Source: Mycolicibacterium llatzerense
Lineage (GTDB): Bacteria > Actinomycetota > Actinomycetes > Mycobacteriales > Mycobacteriaceae
Length of the DNA stretch: 64,000 bases
NCBI RefSeq assembly: GCF_000878195.1
Contig: NZ_JXST01000001.1
Location: 124,001-188,000, forward strand
Direction: 5' to 3'
Shown here: in pieces, positions 1-9,379 of the stretch
Layout of the letters: every line of letters begins with the position of its first letter
Position numbering within the stretch: position 1 is the first letter of the stretch
Made by a program: the position numbers and the translations under genes
The notes under the pieces: model-generated
Databases searched by the model: none
What the model saw: the letters and a program-made list of their open reading frames with translations, nothing else
Told to the model about the DNA's origin: nothing

Positions 1-1247
<1,247 letters not shown>

Positions 1248-1269
1248 GTGGGTTGGCTACCCGTGTCGG

Positions 1270-1920
1270 CTACTCCGGAAACACGCGCGTCACCGGCGGT
1301 GGCTTGTCGACGATCGCGGGCAAGACGAAGGTCTCGAGATACCGCTTCGCCACCGTTGGATCACTGCTTCCAGGCACCACGTCCAAGAGCAGGCTCAGCG
1401 CTGTCGAGATGATGAACTGCGCCAGATCGTGTGGGTGCAGGCCGGCTCGGAACTGCGTTGTCGTGGTGTCGGCTAGCATCCCTTCGACCATCGACTGGAC
1501 CGTCTGGGTCAGCGATCCGTCGTTGGCGATCAGCGCGACGACCGTGCCATCGGGAGTCTGGGCAGCGATGGTTCTGAGCAGTGGGTCGCGTACCAGTTGG
1601 GTCGCGACGATGACCAGGCTGTCGACCAACAGGTCGACCGGCGTCGCGTCGGCCGCCATCTGTTGCAGCATCGCCAGCATGTGCCGCTCGGTGGTGCGCT
1701 GCACCAAGGCGGCGATCAGCTCCTTGCGGTTGGCGAACTGCCGATAGACCGCGCTCCTTGAATAGCCGGCTTCGGCCGCGATGACCTCCATGGTGAAGGT
1801 GGCGCTGCCGCCCTCGACGAAGTACTGCTCCGCAGCGTCGAGCAGCACCTGTCGGGCCTGCTCGGTGTTGTTGCCGCCACCGACAGGCCGCCCTCGGGGC
1901 CTGCGCTGCGGTGCTGACAC
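1270..1920 (-). CDS. TetR family transcriptional regulator
   Basis: DNA-binding repressor of 216 residues. The N-terminal helix-turn-helix runs through FTMEVIAAEAGYSRSAVYRQF, after a basic RRPRGRPV tail; the rest is the helical ligand and dimer domain. I chose GTG 1920 because CAGGA lies about 7 nt upstream and the family normally begins just before the basic tail. An upstream ATG at 1998 would add 26 residues that look unlike a TetR. It heads a same-strand run with the PfpI-like and MFS genes and is divergent from the secreted hydrolase. The perfect palindrome at 2012-2025 between them is its probable operator. Confidence 0.85.
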   Translation of the reverse strand: MSAPQRRPRGRPVGGGNNTEQARQVLLDAAEQYFVEGGSATFTMEVIAAEAGYSRSAVYRQFANRKELIAALVQRTTERHMLAMLQQMAADATPVDLLVDSLVIVATQLVRDPLLRTIAAQTPDGTVVALIANDGSLTQTVQSMVEGMLADTTTTQFRAGLHPHDLAQFIISTALSLLLDVVPGSSDPTVAKRYLETFVLPAIVDKPPPVTRVFPE

Positions 1921-2011
1921 TCGATGGTCCTGCCGGGGTGGGCCAATGGGATCACCAGTATGCCGCAGCCCGCAGCGCTGACCAGCGGCCCGGATCATTA
2001 ATGAAACATCA

Positions 2012-2025
2012 GAACAAATTTGTTC
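2012..2025. promoter_or_regulatory. 14-bp perfect palindrome, probable TetR operator
   Basis: GAACAAATTTGTTC is a perfect palindrome in the AT-rich gap between the divergent TetR (1920) and hydrolase (2068) genes. Its size and placement fit a TetR-dimer site acting on both directions. Assignment to this TetR is by position only. Confidence 0.6.
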
Positions 2026-2054
2026 ATTTTTCCTCGATGGGCCGGGACGCGGGC

Positions 2055-2060
2055 TAGCGT
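2055..2060 (+). promoter_or_regulatory. -10 hexamer TAGCGT of the secreted hydrolase
   Basis: TAGCGT fits the mycobacterial TANNNT -10 and ends 7 nt before ATG 2068, so the transcript would start at or next to the start codon (leaderless or nearly so). The palindrome at 2012-2025 lies about 30 bp further upstream. Confidence 0.5.
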
Positions 2061-2067
2061 GCGGTTG

Positions 2068-3681
2068 ATGACGAGGTTGTCCAGATCTGTGTGGGTACTG
2101 CTGGCATCGGGAGTTATGGCGCTCTGGTTACCGATCGCGCCGGCGTGGGCCGACGACGCTTCCGGCCCCCACCACGGCGGGAGTAATGCGTCATCACAGA
2201 CCGCGTCGTCGCAAATCGGGAAGGCGAAGCCATCGACTGATGCGCACGCGCGCAAGTCTGCCGACCACCCTCCGCGCAATAAGAAGGCCACGGAATCCGG
2301 CAAGCCCGACAAGGCCAAATCCGAGAAGCGCGAGACGGCCGAACCCACGAACCCGGAGAAGGTGGCTCGGGCGCGCTCGGTTCGGCCGAAGCCGCCGGCC
2401 CCGCTCGCGAAGCTTCTGCACGACGTGCCGGCCACGCAGTCGCAGGCGCCGATGGTCGCCGCCGCGCAAGCAGCTTCAGCGACAACGTCGCAGCCGAGCG
2501 CCGTGGTCAAGACGGCTGCAGTTGCTGCCACCAGCACGACCACCGCCGCGGCACCCACCACGACCACCGTCGCCAAAACCGCACGGCCCAGCCTGATCAA
2601 CGTCATCGGATCGTTCGTCTTCAACGTGATCGGCGGCGCCATGCTCGCGTTTGCCGGCCCGCCGGTACTGCCGCGCGGCAGCACGGTCACCGTCAAGGTG
2701 TCCAGCCTGACCATGCCGGACACCGGGCAGAAGGTCCAGGCGAACTGGTATTTCCCCGAGCACGCCGACACGACGACCCGGATGATCTATTTCCAGCACG
2801 GGTTCATGGCCGTCGCCCCGATGTACAGCTACACACTCGCCGCGCTGGCGCAGAGCACCAACAGCATTGTGGTGGCTCCAACACTGTCCTCCAATGCATT
2901 CGACCCGAATGCTCGATGGCTCGGAGGTTCGGCAGATCAGCAGGCCGTGGCAAACTTGTTCGCCGGTGACCGTTCGGCGCTGACCGAAAGTGCAAGTGCC
3001 GCAGCCGGACACCAGATGACGTTGCCGACGAAATTCGTTCTCGTCGGGCACTCGCTCGGCGGCGCGCTGGTTACCGCGGCCGCCGGCCGCATGGCGGACA
3101 ACGGCGCCATCGAGAACCTGCAGGGCGTCGTGTTGATGGACTCCGTCGATCTGAACAACGTGGTGCCGACCACGCTGCAGAAGTTGACTGGCGCCAATTA
3201 CCTTCCGATTTACGATATTTCATCCGAACCGTACGTGTGGAACAGGGACGGTCTGGTCGGGCAGGAGCTCGAAACGGCTCGACCCGGGCAGTTCAACGGG
3301 GTCATGCTCATCGGAGGTCGGCACATCGACGCGCTGCAGGGTGCCAATCCGGTGCTGCAGTTCGCCGAGTATGCGATCGCCGGTTTCTCGAAATCGTCGA
3401 ACGTGGAAGCGGAGAAGATCCTCGCCGGCGGATGGATCAATGACATGTTCGCCGGCACCCACACCGGCATCTACGGATCGCCACAGCAGACGATCGAGAT
3501 CGCCACCAAAGCCGGTCCCGCCACCGCGGTGGCTCTGCCGTTCGCGTCCACCCAGTCGGTGCAGGCGACGCCGTGGGACGGCGTCGCGCAACTGATCCTG
3601 AACGCCGTGATGCAGGTGGCTGTCTACGAGCCCCTGGGACAGACCAGTCCGGCTGCGGCCGTCAGCGCAGTTCTGCGATGA
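2068..3681 (+). CDS. exported alpha/beta hydrolase (lipase-like) with long Ala/Thr/Pro-rich linker
   Basis: Secreted serine hydrolase of 537 residues. From ATG 2068 the protein opens with a clear Sec signal: MTRLSR, a hydrophobic core and a cut after APAWA. Residues about 35-190 are low-complexity (Lys/Pro, then Ala/Thr), probably a cell-wall-spanning linker. The C-terminal half is an alpha/beta hydrolase: oxyanion region YFQHGF, and the nucleophile elbow GHSLGGA. The frame is open back to TTG 2020, but the signal peptide fixes ATG 2068. It is divergent from a TetR gene and its 3' end overlaps the convergent oxidoreductase by 20 bp. The substrate (lipid or ester) is unknown. Confidence 0.85.
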   Translation: MTRLSRSVWVLLASGVMALWLPIAPAWADDASGPHHGGSNASSQTASSQIGKAKPSTDAHARKSADHPPRNKKATESGKPDKAKSEKRETAEPTNPEKVARARSVRPKPPAPLAKLLHDVPATQSQAPMVAAAQAASATTSQPSAVVKTAAVAATSTTTAAAPTTTTVAKTARPSLINVIGSFVFNVIGGAMLAFAGPPVLPRGSTVTVKVSSLTMPDTGQKVQANWYFPEHADTTTRMIYFQHGFMAVAPMYSYTLAALAQSTNSIVVAPTLSSNAFDPNARWLGGSADQQAVANLFAGDRSALTESASAAAGHQMTLPTKFVLVGHSLGGALVTAAAGRMADNGAIENLQGVVLMDSVDLNNVVPTTLQKLTGANYLPIYDISSEPYVWNRDGLVGQELETARPGQFNGVMLIGGRHIDALQGANPVLQFAEYAIAGFSKSSNVEAEKILAGGWINDMFAGTHTGIYGSPQQTIEIATKAGPATAVALPFASTQSVQATPWDGVAQLILNAVMQVAVYEPLGQTSPAAAVSAVLR

Positions 3682-4483
3682 CCTTCGCGAAGGCCTCTGA
3701 ATGCTGCTGCTGAACAATGAAGTAACTCACCCCGTAGCGATCCCGGAGTTCGCGGATCCGGTCGGCCATGTCGGCGGTGCTGCCGCTGAGCACGCCGGGC
3801 GTCGTCATCAGTTCGGCATCGCTGAGCTCGGGCTGGAAGTGTCGGGTCATCGACAGATTCGGTATCCCGGACCCGTCGGTCGGCACCGCGGTGATGGCCA
3901 GGTTCAGCTCCAGCTCGTCGAACCGGGCACCGGCGGCGGTGCGCACGAACGAAATTCGCTCGGCAAGTGGATCGTGCTCGTCGGTGCGCGGTCCGCCGCC
4001 GGTCAGCCCGATGATCTGTGCCTGCTGCGCGGCGACGGTCAGCAGCTTGTCGCCGGCACCGGCGATCATCACCGGCACATCGGGCAGGTGCGTGCGTAGG
4101 TACGAGGTGACGTGCGCTGTGTACTCCACCCGCTTCCCGGCGCTGGGGAACGGCAGCTCGGCGGCGTCGAACTCTTCCTTGACGTAACCGGCGCCCAGAC
4201 CCGTCTCGAAACGCCCTTCGGTCAGGTCGCGCATGGCCGCGATATCGCGAGCCAGCAGCGCCGGTTTGTAGAAGCACGCGTTGAAGACGAAGGTGCCCAG
4301 GTGCAGGGAGTTGGTCGCCGCGGCGGCCGTCGCCAGCACCGGAAACGGGGCCGGCGCGCCCAGATGGTCAGGCACCAGGAGGACGTCATACCCGAGGTCC
4401 TCACCGCGGCGCGCCGCGTCCTGGACCGCTGACGGACTGTCGGTATGTCGCAGGCCGACTCCGAACCGGAAATCTCTCGTCAT
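3662..4483 (-). CDS. LLM-class F420-dependent oxidoreductase (TIGR03621-like)
   Basis: Luciferase-like (beta/alpha)8 enzyme that would use the deazaflavin F420, a cofactor abundant in mycobacteria. It has 273 residues counted from ATG 4483 (MTRDFRFGVGLRH). Typical family stretches are GYDVLLVPDHLG, the strand HLGTFVFNACF and RFETGLGAGYV, followed by PVMIAGAGDKLL. An in-frame start 114 nt upstream adds an unrelated-looking extension. TAAGGT ends 7 nt before ATG 4483, so a leaderless transcript is likely. The gene is divergent from the MFS exporter at 4536 and overlaps the tail of the hydrolase. The substrate is not predictable. Confidence 0.85.
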   Translation of the reverse strand: MTRDFRFGVGLRHTDSPSAVQDAARRGEDLGYDVLLVPDHLGAPAPFPVLATAAAATNSLHLGTFVFNACFYKPALLARDIAAMRDLTEGRFETGLGAGYVKEEFDAAELPFPSAGKRVEYTAHVTSYLRTHLPDVPVMIAGAGDKLLTVAAQQAQIIGLTGGGPRTDEHDPLAERISFVRTAAGARFDELELNLAITAVPTDGSGIPNLSMTRHFQPELSDAELMTTPGVLSGSTADMADRIRELRDRYGVSYFIVQQQHSEAFAKVIAELR

Positions 4484-4535
4484 GTGTTCGACCTTACGGA
4501 CACGCAGGGCGCACCCGCCGGTGCAAACTGCAGGT

Positions 4536-6062
4536 GTGAACGCCAGACTGACCCTGACCGCGGTCTGCGTCGTGGTGTTCATGCTGCTGCTCGACATGAC
4601 GATCGTCGCGGCGGCGCTGGCCGATATCCAGGCTTCTCTCGGCGCCCACCTGTCCGGGTTGCAGTGGGTGGTCGACGCCTATGCGCTGCCGATGGCCGGA
4701 TTGCTGCTGACCGCGGCGACGGTGGGCGACCGGTTGGGGCGGCGGAGGTTGTATCTCGGCGGGCTGGTGGTGTTCATGTTCGCGTCCGCCGGGTGCGCGC
4801 TGGCCCGCAACATCGACGTGCTCAACGGACTTCGGGCGGTGCAGGGCTCGGCCGGCGCGGTGCTGCTCGGGGTCTCGCTGCCGATGATCGCGGCCGCGTT
4901 CCCCGATGTGCGGCATCGGGCGGGCGCGATCGCCGCGTACGGCGCGGCGATGGGGGCCGGCGGTGCCGTCGGGCCGCTGCTGGGCGGCGCGCTGGTCACC
5001 GCGTATGGGTGGCCGTCGATCTTCCTGATCAACCTGCCGGTCGGGGTGCTCGCGCTGTACATCGTCATCTTCGCCGTCCCGGAAACCGTCGTGGCACACT
5101 CCCGTCCGGTCGACGTCTGGGGCACGGCGGTGCTGACGGCGGCGTTGTTCGCCGGTGTGTACGTGCTGATCGAGGGCAACCGCTTCGGGTGGAGCAGCCC
5201 GATCATGTTGGGGCTGAGCGCATTCTGCGTGGCTGCGCTGGCGGCCTTCGCGTGGCACGAGTTACGCCAGGCCGAGCCGATGCTGGATGTGCGGCTGCTT
5301 TCCGTTCCCGGTTTCGCCGGTGTCTCTCTGGCCGCGTTCGCCGCCAGCGGGACGCTGATCGCGTCGACCAACTACCTCGCGCTGTACTTCATGAACACCT
5401 TGGGGTTCAGTCCGTTTGGCGCTGGATTGCGGGCGCTGCCGCTGACGCTGGCCATCGTGGTGGGCGCCCCATTGGCGATGCTCGCGGCGCGGCGGATACC
5501 GGTGGCGGCGACCGTACCCGCCGGCGTCGCATTGATTGCCGTGGGCATGTGGATGATGACCGCAGTAAACGCGAGTACGACGTGGACGCATTTCATCGCC
5601 GGGTGCGTCGTGGCGGGATTGGGACTCGGTGGACTGTCTGCGCTGACGTCTGACGCGGCGCTGCGTTTCGTGTCGGTCGCCAACGCCGGGATGGCGACGG
5701 GCACGGTCAGCACCGCGCGTCAGATCGGCATTCTGGCCGGCGTCGCCGGCCTCGGTGCACTGTTCAGCCGGCACGCGGGCGACCTTGCCGCGGCGCGGCT
5801 TTCCGCTGTGCCAGGGCTTGGCGCCGACGCTGCCGGGCAGCTGAGTGACGGGCTGGCCGCCGGCGCCGGGCTGCGGGCGCTCGAGGCGGTACCCGACCGG
5901 ATGCGTCCGGCACTCGCGACGTTCGCGCGCGAGGCCAGTGCGGCCGGCATGGAGTCCGCTCTGACCGCCGCCGCGCTGGCTGCCACCGTCGCCACGGTGA
6001 CCGTGGCGCTGCTCATCCGGATAGGGGCCCGGCAAACAATTCGCGCCGATACTGTGGATTAG
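4536..6062 (+). CDS. MFS transporter, DHA2 family exporter
   Basis: 14-helix drug/proton antiporter of 508 residues. Counting from GTG 4536 the first helix reads LLLDMTIVAAALADIQ (a TM1 variant of the DHA2 motif), followed by VGDRLGRRRL (motif A) and GAVGPLLGGALVTAYGW (motif C). The open frame extends upstream, but that part lies over the divergent oxidoreductase and has no membrane character. Twenty-five bases separate it from the N-acyltransferase, and that gene overlaps the N-hydroxylase, so the three may form one transcript. In that setting an exporter for an N-acylated, N-hydroxylated product is a reasonable guess. Confidence 0.87.
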   Translation: MNARLTLTAVCVVVFMLLLDMTIVAAALADIQASLGAHLSGLQWVVDAYALPMAGLLLTAATVGDRLGRRRLYLGGLVVFMFASAGCALARNIDVLNGLRAVQGSAGAVLLGVSLPMIAAAFPDVRHRAGAIAAYGAAMGAGGAVGPLLGGALVTAYGWPSIFLINLPVGVLALYIVIFAVPETVVAHSRPVDVWGTAVLTAALFAGVYVLIEGNRFGWSSPIMLGLSAFCVAALAAFAWHELRQAEPMLDVRLLSVPGFAGVSLAAFAASGTLIASTNYLALYFMNTLGFSPFGAGLRALPLTLAIVVGAPLAMLAARRIPVAATVPAGVALIAVGMWMMTAVNASTTWTHFIAGCVVAGLGLGGLSALTSDAALRFVSVANAGMATGTVSTARQIGILAGVAGLGALFSRHAGDLAAARLSAVPGLGADAAGQLSDGLAAGAGLRALEAVPDRMRPALATFAREASAAGMESALTAAALAATVATVTVALLIRIGARQTIRADTVD

Positions 6063-6087
6063 CCAAAGTTGCTACGGCCGGGGCTGG

Positions 6088-6897
6088 ATGCGGATACGTT
6101 CAAGCCTTATGGTCGGCGCTGCTGTTCTCTTCTCAGGGGGGCGGTACAGCGTCGTGATCTCCGATGACCCCGACGAGGTCGAAGCGGCCCAGCGATTGCG
6201 ATATCAGACGTTCGCCGAGGAGCTGGGTGCCGCTCTCCCGCAAGCGATTCGAGGACCGCGCACCGGCGAGATGATCGACACCGACCGCTTCGACGCATAC
6301 AGCGATCATCTGCTGGCCCGCGACGAAGAAACCGGGGCGATCGTCGGCTGCTATCGGTTGCTGCCCCCGGACGGCGCCCTGGCGGCCGGCGGCATCTTCA
6401 CCGACACCAACTTCGAGATGAGTGCCGGCATCGACGCGTTGCGGCCGTCGCTGGTCGAGTTGGGCCGGGCCAGTGTGCATCCCGACCATCGCAGCGGCGC
6501 GGTGATGGCCATGCTGTGGGCCGGCATCCTGCGGTATCAGGAACTGACCGGCTATCGGTGGGCGATCGGCAGTCTGTCGGTGCGCATGGAGGATGGTGGT
6601 CCGCGCGGTGCGCTGGTGCGCGGCGTCCTGGACCGGGCCTTCCGGAAGCACCCGGCGCCCGAGGAATTCCGGGTCACACCACGAAATCCGGTACAGGTCA
6701 ACGGAACTCCGCTGGCAGAGCTGCCCGATCCGGGCCGGGTGCGGATTCCGCCGATGGTCGCCGGCAGCCTGCGGATAGGCGGCTTGATTTGTGGGGAACC
6801 GTCTTACGACCCGGAATTCGACATGGCCGATTTCGTGGTGTTGATCAATCGGGACATGGTGCATCAGCTCTATCTCGCTCGGCTGACCCGTGTTTGA
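6088..6897 (+). CDS. OlsB-like GNAT N-acyltransferase
   Basis: Member of the Acetyltransf_5 group, which includes ornithine lipid synthase OlsB and long-chain N-acyl amino acid synthases that use acyl-ACP. Conserved stretches seen: LRYQTFAEELGA near residue 40, IDTDRFDAYSDHLLARD, TGAIVGCYRLLPP, then LVELGRASVHPDHRSG and MLWAGILRY. Length (269) is usual for the group. The start is uncertain: ATG 6088 has no obvious ribosome site. It overlaps the next gene by 8 bp. Next to an L-ornithine/L-lysine N-hydroxylase it could acylate an amino acid to give a lipid or lipidated metallophore; this is inference. Confidence 0.8.
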   Translation: MRIRSSLMVGAAVLFSGGRYSVVISDDPDEVEAAQRLRYQTFAEELGAALPQAIRGPRTGEMIDTDRFDAYSDHLLARDEETGAIVGCYRLLPPDGALAAGGIFTDTNFEMSAGIDALRPSLVELGRASVHPDHRSGAVMAMLWAGILRYQELTGYRWAIGSLSVRMEDGGPRGALVRGVLDRAFRKHPAPEEFRVTPRNPVQVNGTPLAELPDPGRVRIPPMVAGSLRIGGLICGEPSYDPEFDMADFVVLINRDMVHQLYLARLTRV

Positions 6898-8107
6898 GGC
6901 CGACATGCTGGGGATCGGATTCGGGCCATCGAATCTGGCTCTGGCGGTGGCCCTTGCCGAGCGTGGCGTGCGCGGTCGATTCGTCGATGCCCAGCCGCGG
7001 TTCGGTTGGCACCGCGACATGTTGTTGCCCGGCACCCGGATGCAGATCCCGTTTCTCAAAGACCTGGCGACGCTGCGCAATCCGCAGAGTGCCTTCTCGT
7101 TCGTGAACTATCTCAGCGAGCGCGGCAGGCTGGTCGACTTCATCGGTCGCCATGACGTGTTTCCCAGCCGGCACGAGTTCCACGACTACCTGCAGTGGGC
7201 GGCCGACCAGTTCGCCGCCGACGTGCGCTACGGCCACCGCGTGGCCGGGGTGACGGCGAATGATGCCGGATTCGCGGTACGGCTGGACCCTGACGAGGTC
7301 ATCTCGGCGCGAACCCTGGTGCTGGGCACGGGTCTGCATCCGGTACTGCCCGCCGGCACGCGGCCGAGCCTGCGCCAGTGGCACAGCCACCAACTGCTCA
7401 GCGCCTTGGCGGCCCTTGGCTCCGTGGCACGCGGTCGCTTCGCCGTGGTGGGGGCAGGGCAGAGCGCCGCGGAGGTGGTCGCCTATCTGCACCGCACCTA
7501 TCCGCTCGCCGAGGTGCACGCCGTGTTCAGCCGGTACGGGTACAGCCTCGCCGACGACAGTGCGTTCGTGAACCGCATCTTCGATCCGTCGGCGGTCGAC
7601 GAGTTCTATGGCGCGGACAGCGTCGAGCGGCAGCGGCTACTCGACTATCACCGGTCGGCGAATTACTCGGCCGTCGACGTCGACCTCATCGCGGACCTGT
7701 ACGAGCGCGAGTACGGAGAACGCGTGAGCGGGGACCTTCGACTGTTCATCCACCGGACCTGCGCCGTCGTCGGCGCCGATGAGGACGAGGCGGAGGTGCG
7801 CCTCGGCGTGCGCAACCTCATCGACAACACGACCGAGACCGTGCGCTGCGACGCCGTGGTGTACGCGACCGGCTATGCGCCGATGGATGTGTCGGCGTTC
7901 CTGGGCGAGCTGGCGTCCTGCTACGAGTTCGACGAGCGGGGCCGCCCGATGGCCACCCGCGACTACAAGTTGGTGGCCAGGCCGGGTGCTCCCGGTGACA
8001 TCTATCTCAACGGCGCGACGGTCGAACACAGCCACGGGCTCGGCGCGACGCTGCTGTCGAACGTGGCCGTCCGCAGCGGCGAGATCGCGGCCGCGATCAG
8101 CCCGTGA
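6890..8107 (+). CDS. lysine/ornithine N-monooxygenase (SidA/PvdA/MbtG type)
   Basis: Flavin-dependent N-hydroxylating monooxygenase of 405 residues, the enzyme class that makes hydroxamate groups of siderophores from ornithine or lysine. The FAD site GIGFGPSNL is at residues 8-16, the NADPH site VVGAGQSAAE at about 186-195, and the family C-terminal signature ATGY at 326-329. The substrate loop LADDSAFVNRIFDP is also typical. The length is close to that of the bacterial family. It is translationally coupled to the OlsB-like gene (8-bp overlap) and converges on mntH with an 11-bp overlap. No NRPS gene lies in the window, so a classical mycobactin or exochelin locus is not seen here. Confidence 0.88.
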   Translation: MFEADMLGIGFGPSNLALAVALAERGVRGRFVDAQPRFGWHRDMLLPGTRMQIPFLKDLATLRNPQSAFSFVNYLSERGRLVDFIGRHDVFPSRHEFHDYLQWAADQFAADVRYGHRVAGVTANDAGFAVRLDPDEVISARTLVLGTGLHPVLPAGTRPSLRQWHSHQLLSALAALGSVARGRFAVVGAGQSAAEVVAYLHRTYPLAEVHAVFSRYGYSLADDSAFVNRIFDPSAVDEFYGADSVERQRLLDYHRSANYSAVDVDLIADLYEREYGERVSGDLRLFIHRTCAVVGADEDEAEVRLGVRNLIDNTTETVRCDAVVYATGYAPMDVSAFLGELASCYEFDERGRPMATRDYKLVARPGAPGDIYLNGATVEHSHGLGATLLSNVAVRSGEIAAAISP

Positions 8108-9332
8108 CGGTCAGGTAGATCAGCACCACGTTCAGCACCGAAATCACCACGGCCACAGTCCATCCCAGTGTCGTGACGACGCGGTGGTTGATGCTCTCGC
8201 CCATCACGGCGCGGTTGCTGGTCAGCCGGATCAGCGGAATCAGCGCGAACGGGATGCCGAACGACAGCACCACCTGGGAGATGACCAATGCGCGCGTCGG
8301 GTCGAAGCCGACGGCCAGCACCACCAGCGCCGGAATGACCGTGACCGCCCGTCGGAGCAGCAGCGGGTACGACCGGTTGAGCAGGCCCTGCATGATCATC
8401 GCGCCGGCGTACGCGCCAACCGAGGAGGACGCCAGGCCCGAGGCCAGCAGGCCGATGGCGAAGCACAGTGCGACCGCCGGACCGAGGGCGTTGCCGACCG
8501 CGGCGTGTGCGCCCGCGATGGTGTCGGTGCCTTCGACGCCCTGCAGGTGCGTCGCCGCGACCAGCAGCATCGACAGGTTCACCGCACCCGCGACGACCAT
8601 CGCCAAGCCGACATCGAAGCGGGTGACGCGCAGCATGTGGCGCAGGGGAGCGCCGGCTTCCGGCTTTCCGTGCCGGTCGCGGGCCAGGCCGGAGTGCAGG
8701 TAGACGACGTGCGGCATGACCGTCGCGCCCAGGATCGCGGTGGCCAGCAGGAGGCTCTCGGCTCCGGCGAAGTGCGGCACCATGCCGCCGATCACATCGC
8801 CCGCAGCGGGCGGATCGACGAAAAGGCTGGTGAGGAAGCCGATGGTGATGATCGCCAGCAGTCCGGCGATGATTCGCTCGAACGCGCGCTGACTGCCGCG
8901 GTTCTGCACCGACAGCAGGCACATGGAGACCACGCCGGTGATCACGCCGCCCACGAGCAGGGGCAGGTCGAACAGCAGTTGCAGCGCGATGGCGCCGCCC
9001 ACGACCTCGGCGAGATCGGTTGCGACCGCGACCATTTCGGCCTGGACCCAGAATGCGATCCGGGTTGGGGTGCGGCAGTTCTCGGCGACCAGTTCCGGCA
9101 GTGAGCGGCCGGTCGTCAGGCCCAGCTTGGCTGACAGGTACTGCACCAGGCCGGCCATGACATTCGCGAGCAGGATGACCCACACCAACAGGAAGCCGAA
9201 CTTCGCGCCCGCGCTGATGTTGGCCGCGACGTTGCCGGGATCCACATAGGCGATGGCGGCGACGAACGCCGGGCCCAGCAAGGACCACGTTGGGCGCGAC
9301 GGTGCGCGGGTCTCGGTCAGCACTGCACTCAC
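8097..9332 (-). CDS. mntH: Nramp family divalent metal transporter (MntH/Mramp)
   Basis: Proton-coupled Mn2+/Fe2+ importer of the inner membrane, 411 residues, about 11 helices. The TM1 metal-binding motif DPGN appears in IAYVDPGNVAANI (D and N are ligands) and the TM6 motif MPH in GATVMPHVVYLHS. The start at GTG 9332 follows a weak GA-rich site. An IdeR/DtxR-like inverted repeat lies 29-47 bp upstream. The gene converges on the N-hydroxylase, which makes this a small metal-related neighbourhood. Family assignment is firm; whether it prefers manganese or iron is not visible. Confidence 0.92.
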   Translation of the reverse strand: MSAVLTETRAPSRPTWSLLGPAFVAAIAYVDPGNVAANISAGAKFGFLLVWVILLANVMAGLVQYLSAKLGLTTGRSLPELVAENCRTPTRIAFWVQAEMVAVATDLAEVVGGAIALQLLFDLPLLVGGVITGVVSMCLLSVQNRGSQRAFERIIAGLLAIITIGFLTSLFVDPPAAGDVIGGMVPHFAGAESLLLATAILGATVMPHVVYLHSGLARDRHGKPEAGAPLRHMLRVTRFDVGLAMVVAGAVNLSMLLVAATHLQGVEGTDTIAGAHAAVGNALGPAVALCFAIGLLASGLASSSVGAYAGAMIMQGLLNRSYPLLLRRAVTVIPALVVLAVGFDPTRALVISQVVLSFGIPFALIPLIRLTSNRAVMGESINHRVVTTLGWTVAVVISVLNVVLIYLTVTG

Positions 9333-9360
9333 TCTCTATCCGGGTCTGCGAATAGAAAAG

Positions 9361-9379
9361 TTAGGTTAGCCGAAACCTT
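9361..9379. promoter_or_regulatory. IdeR/DtxR-like iron box upstream of mntH
   Basis: TTAGGTTAGCCGAAACCTT shares its whole left half with the IdeR consensus TTAGGTTAGGCTAACCTAA and about 14 of 19 positions if G or C is allowed in the centre; the right half is degenerate. It lies 29 bp upstream of mntH and overlaps the stop codon of the LuxR-type gene. Binding by IdeR or by an MntR-type regulator is inferred. Confidence 0.55.
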
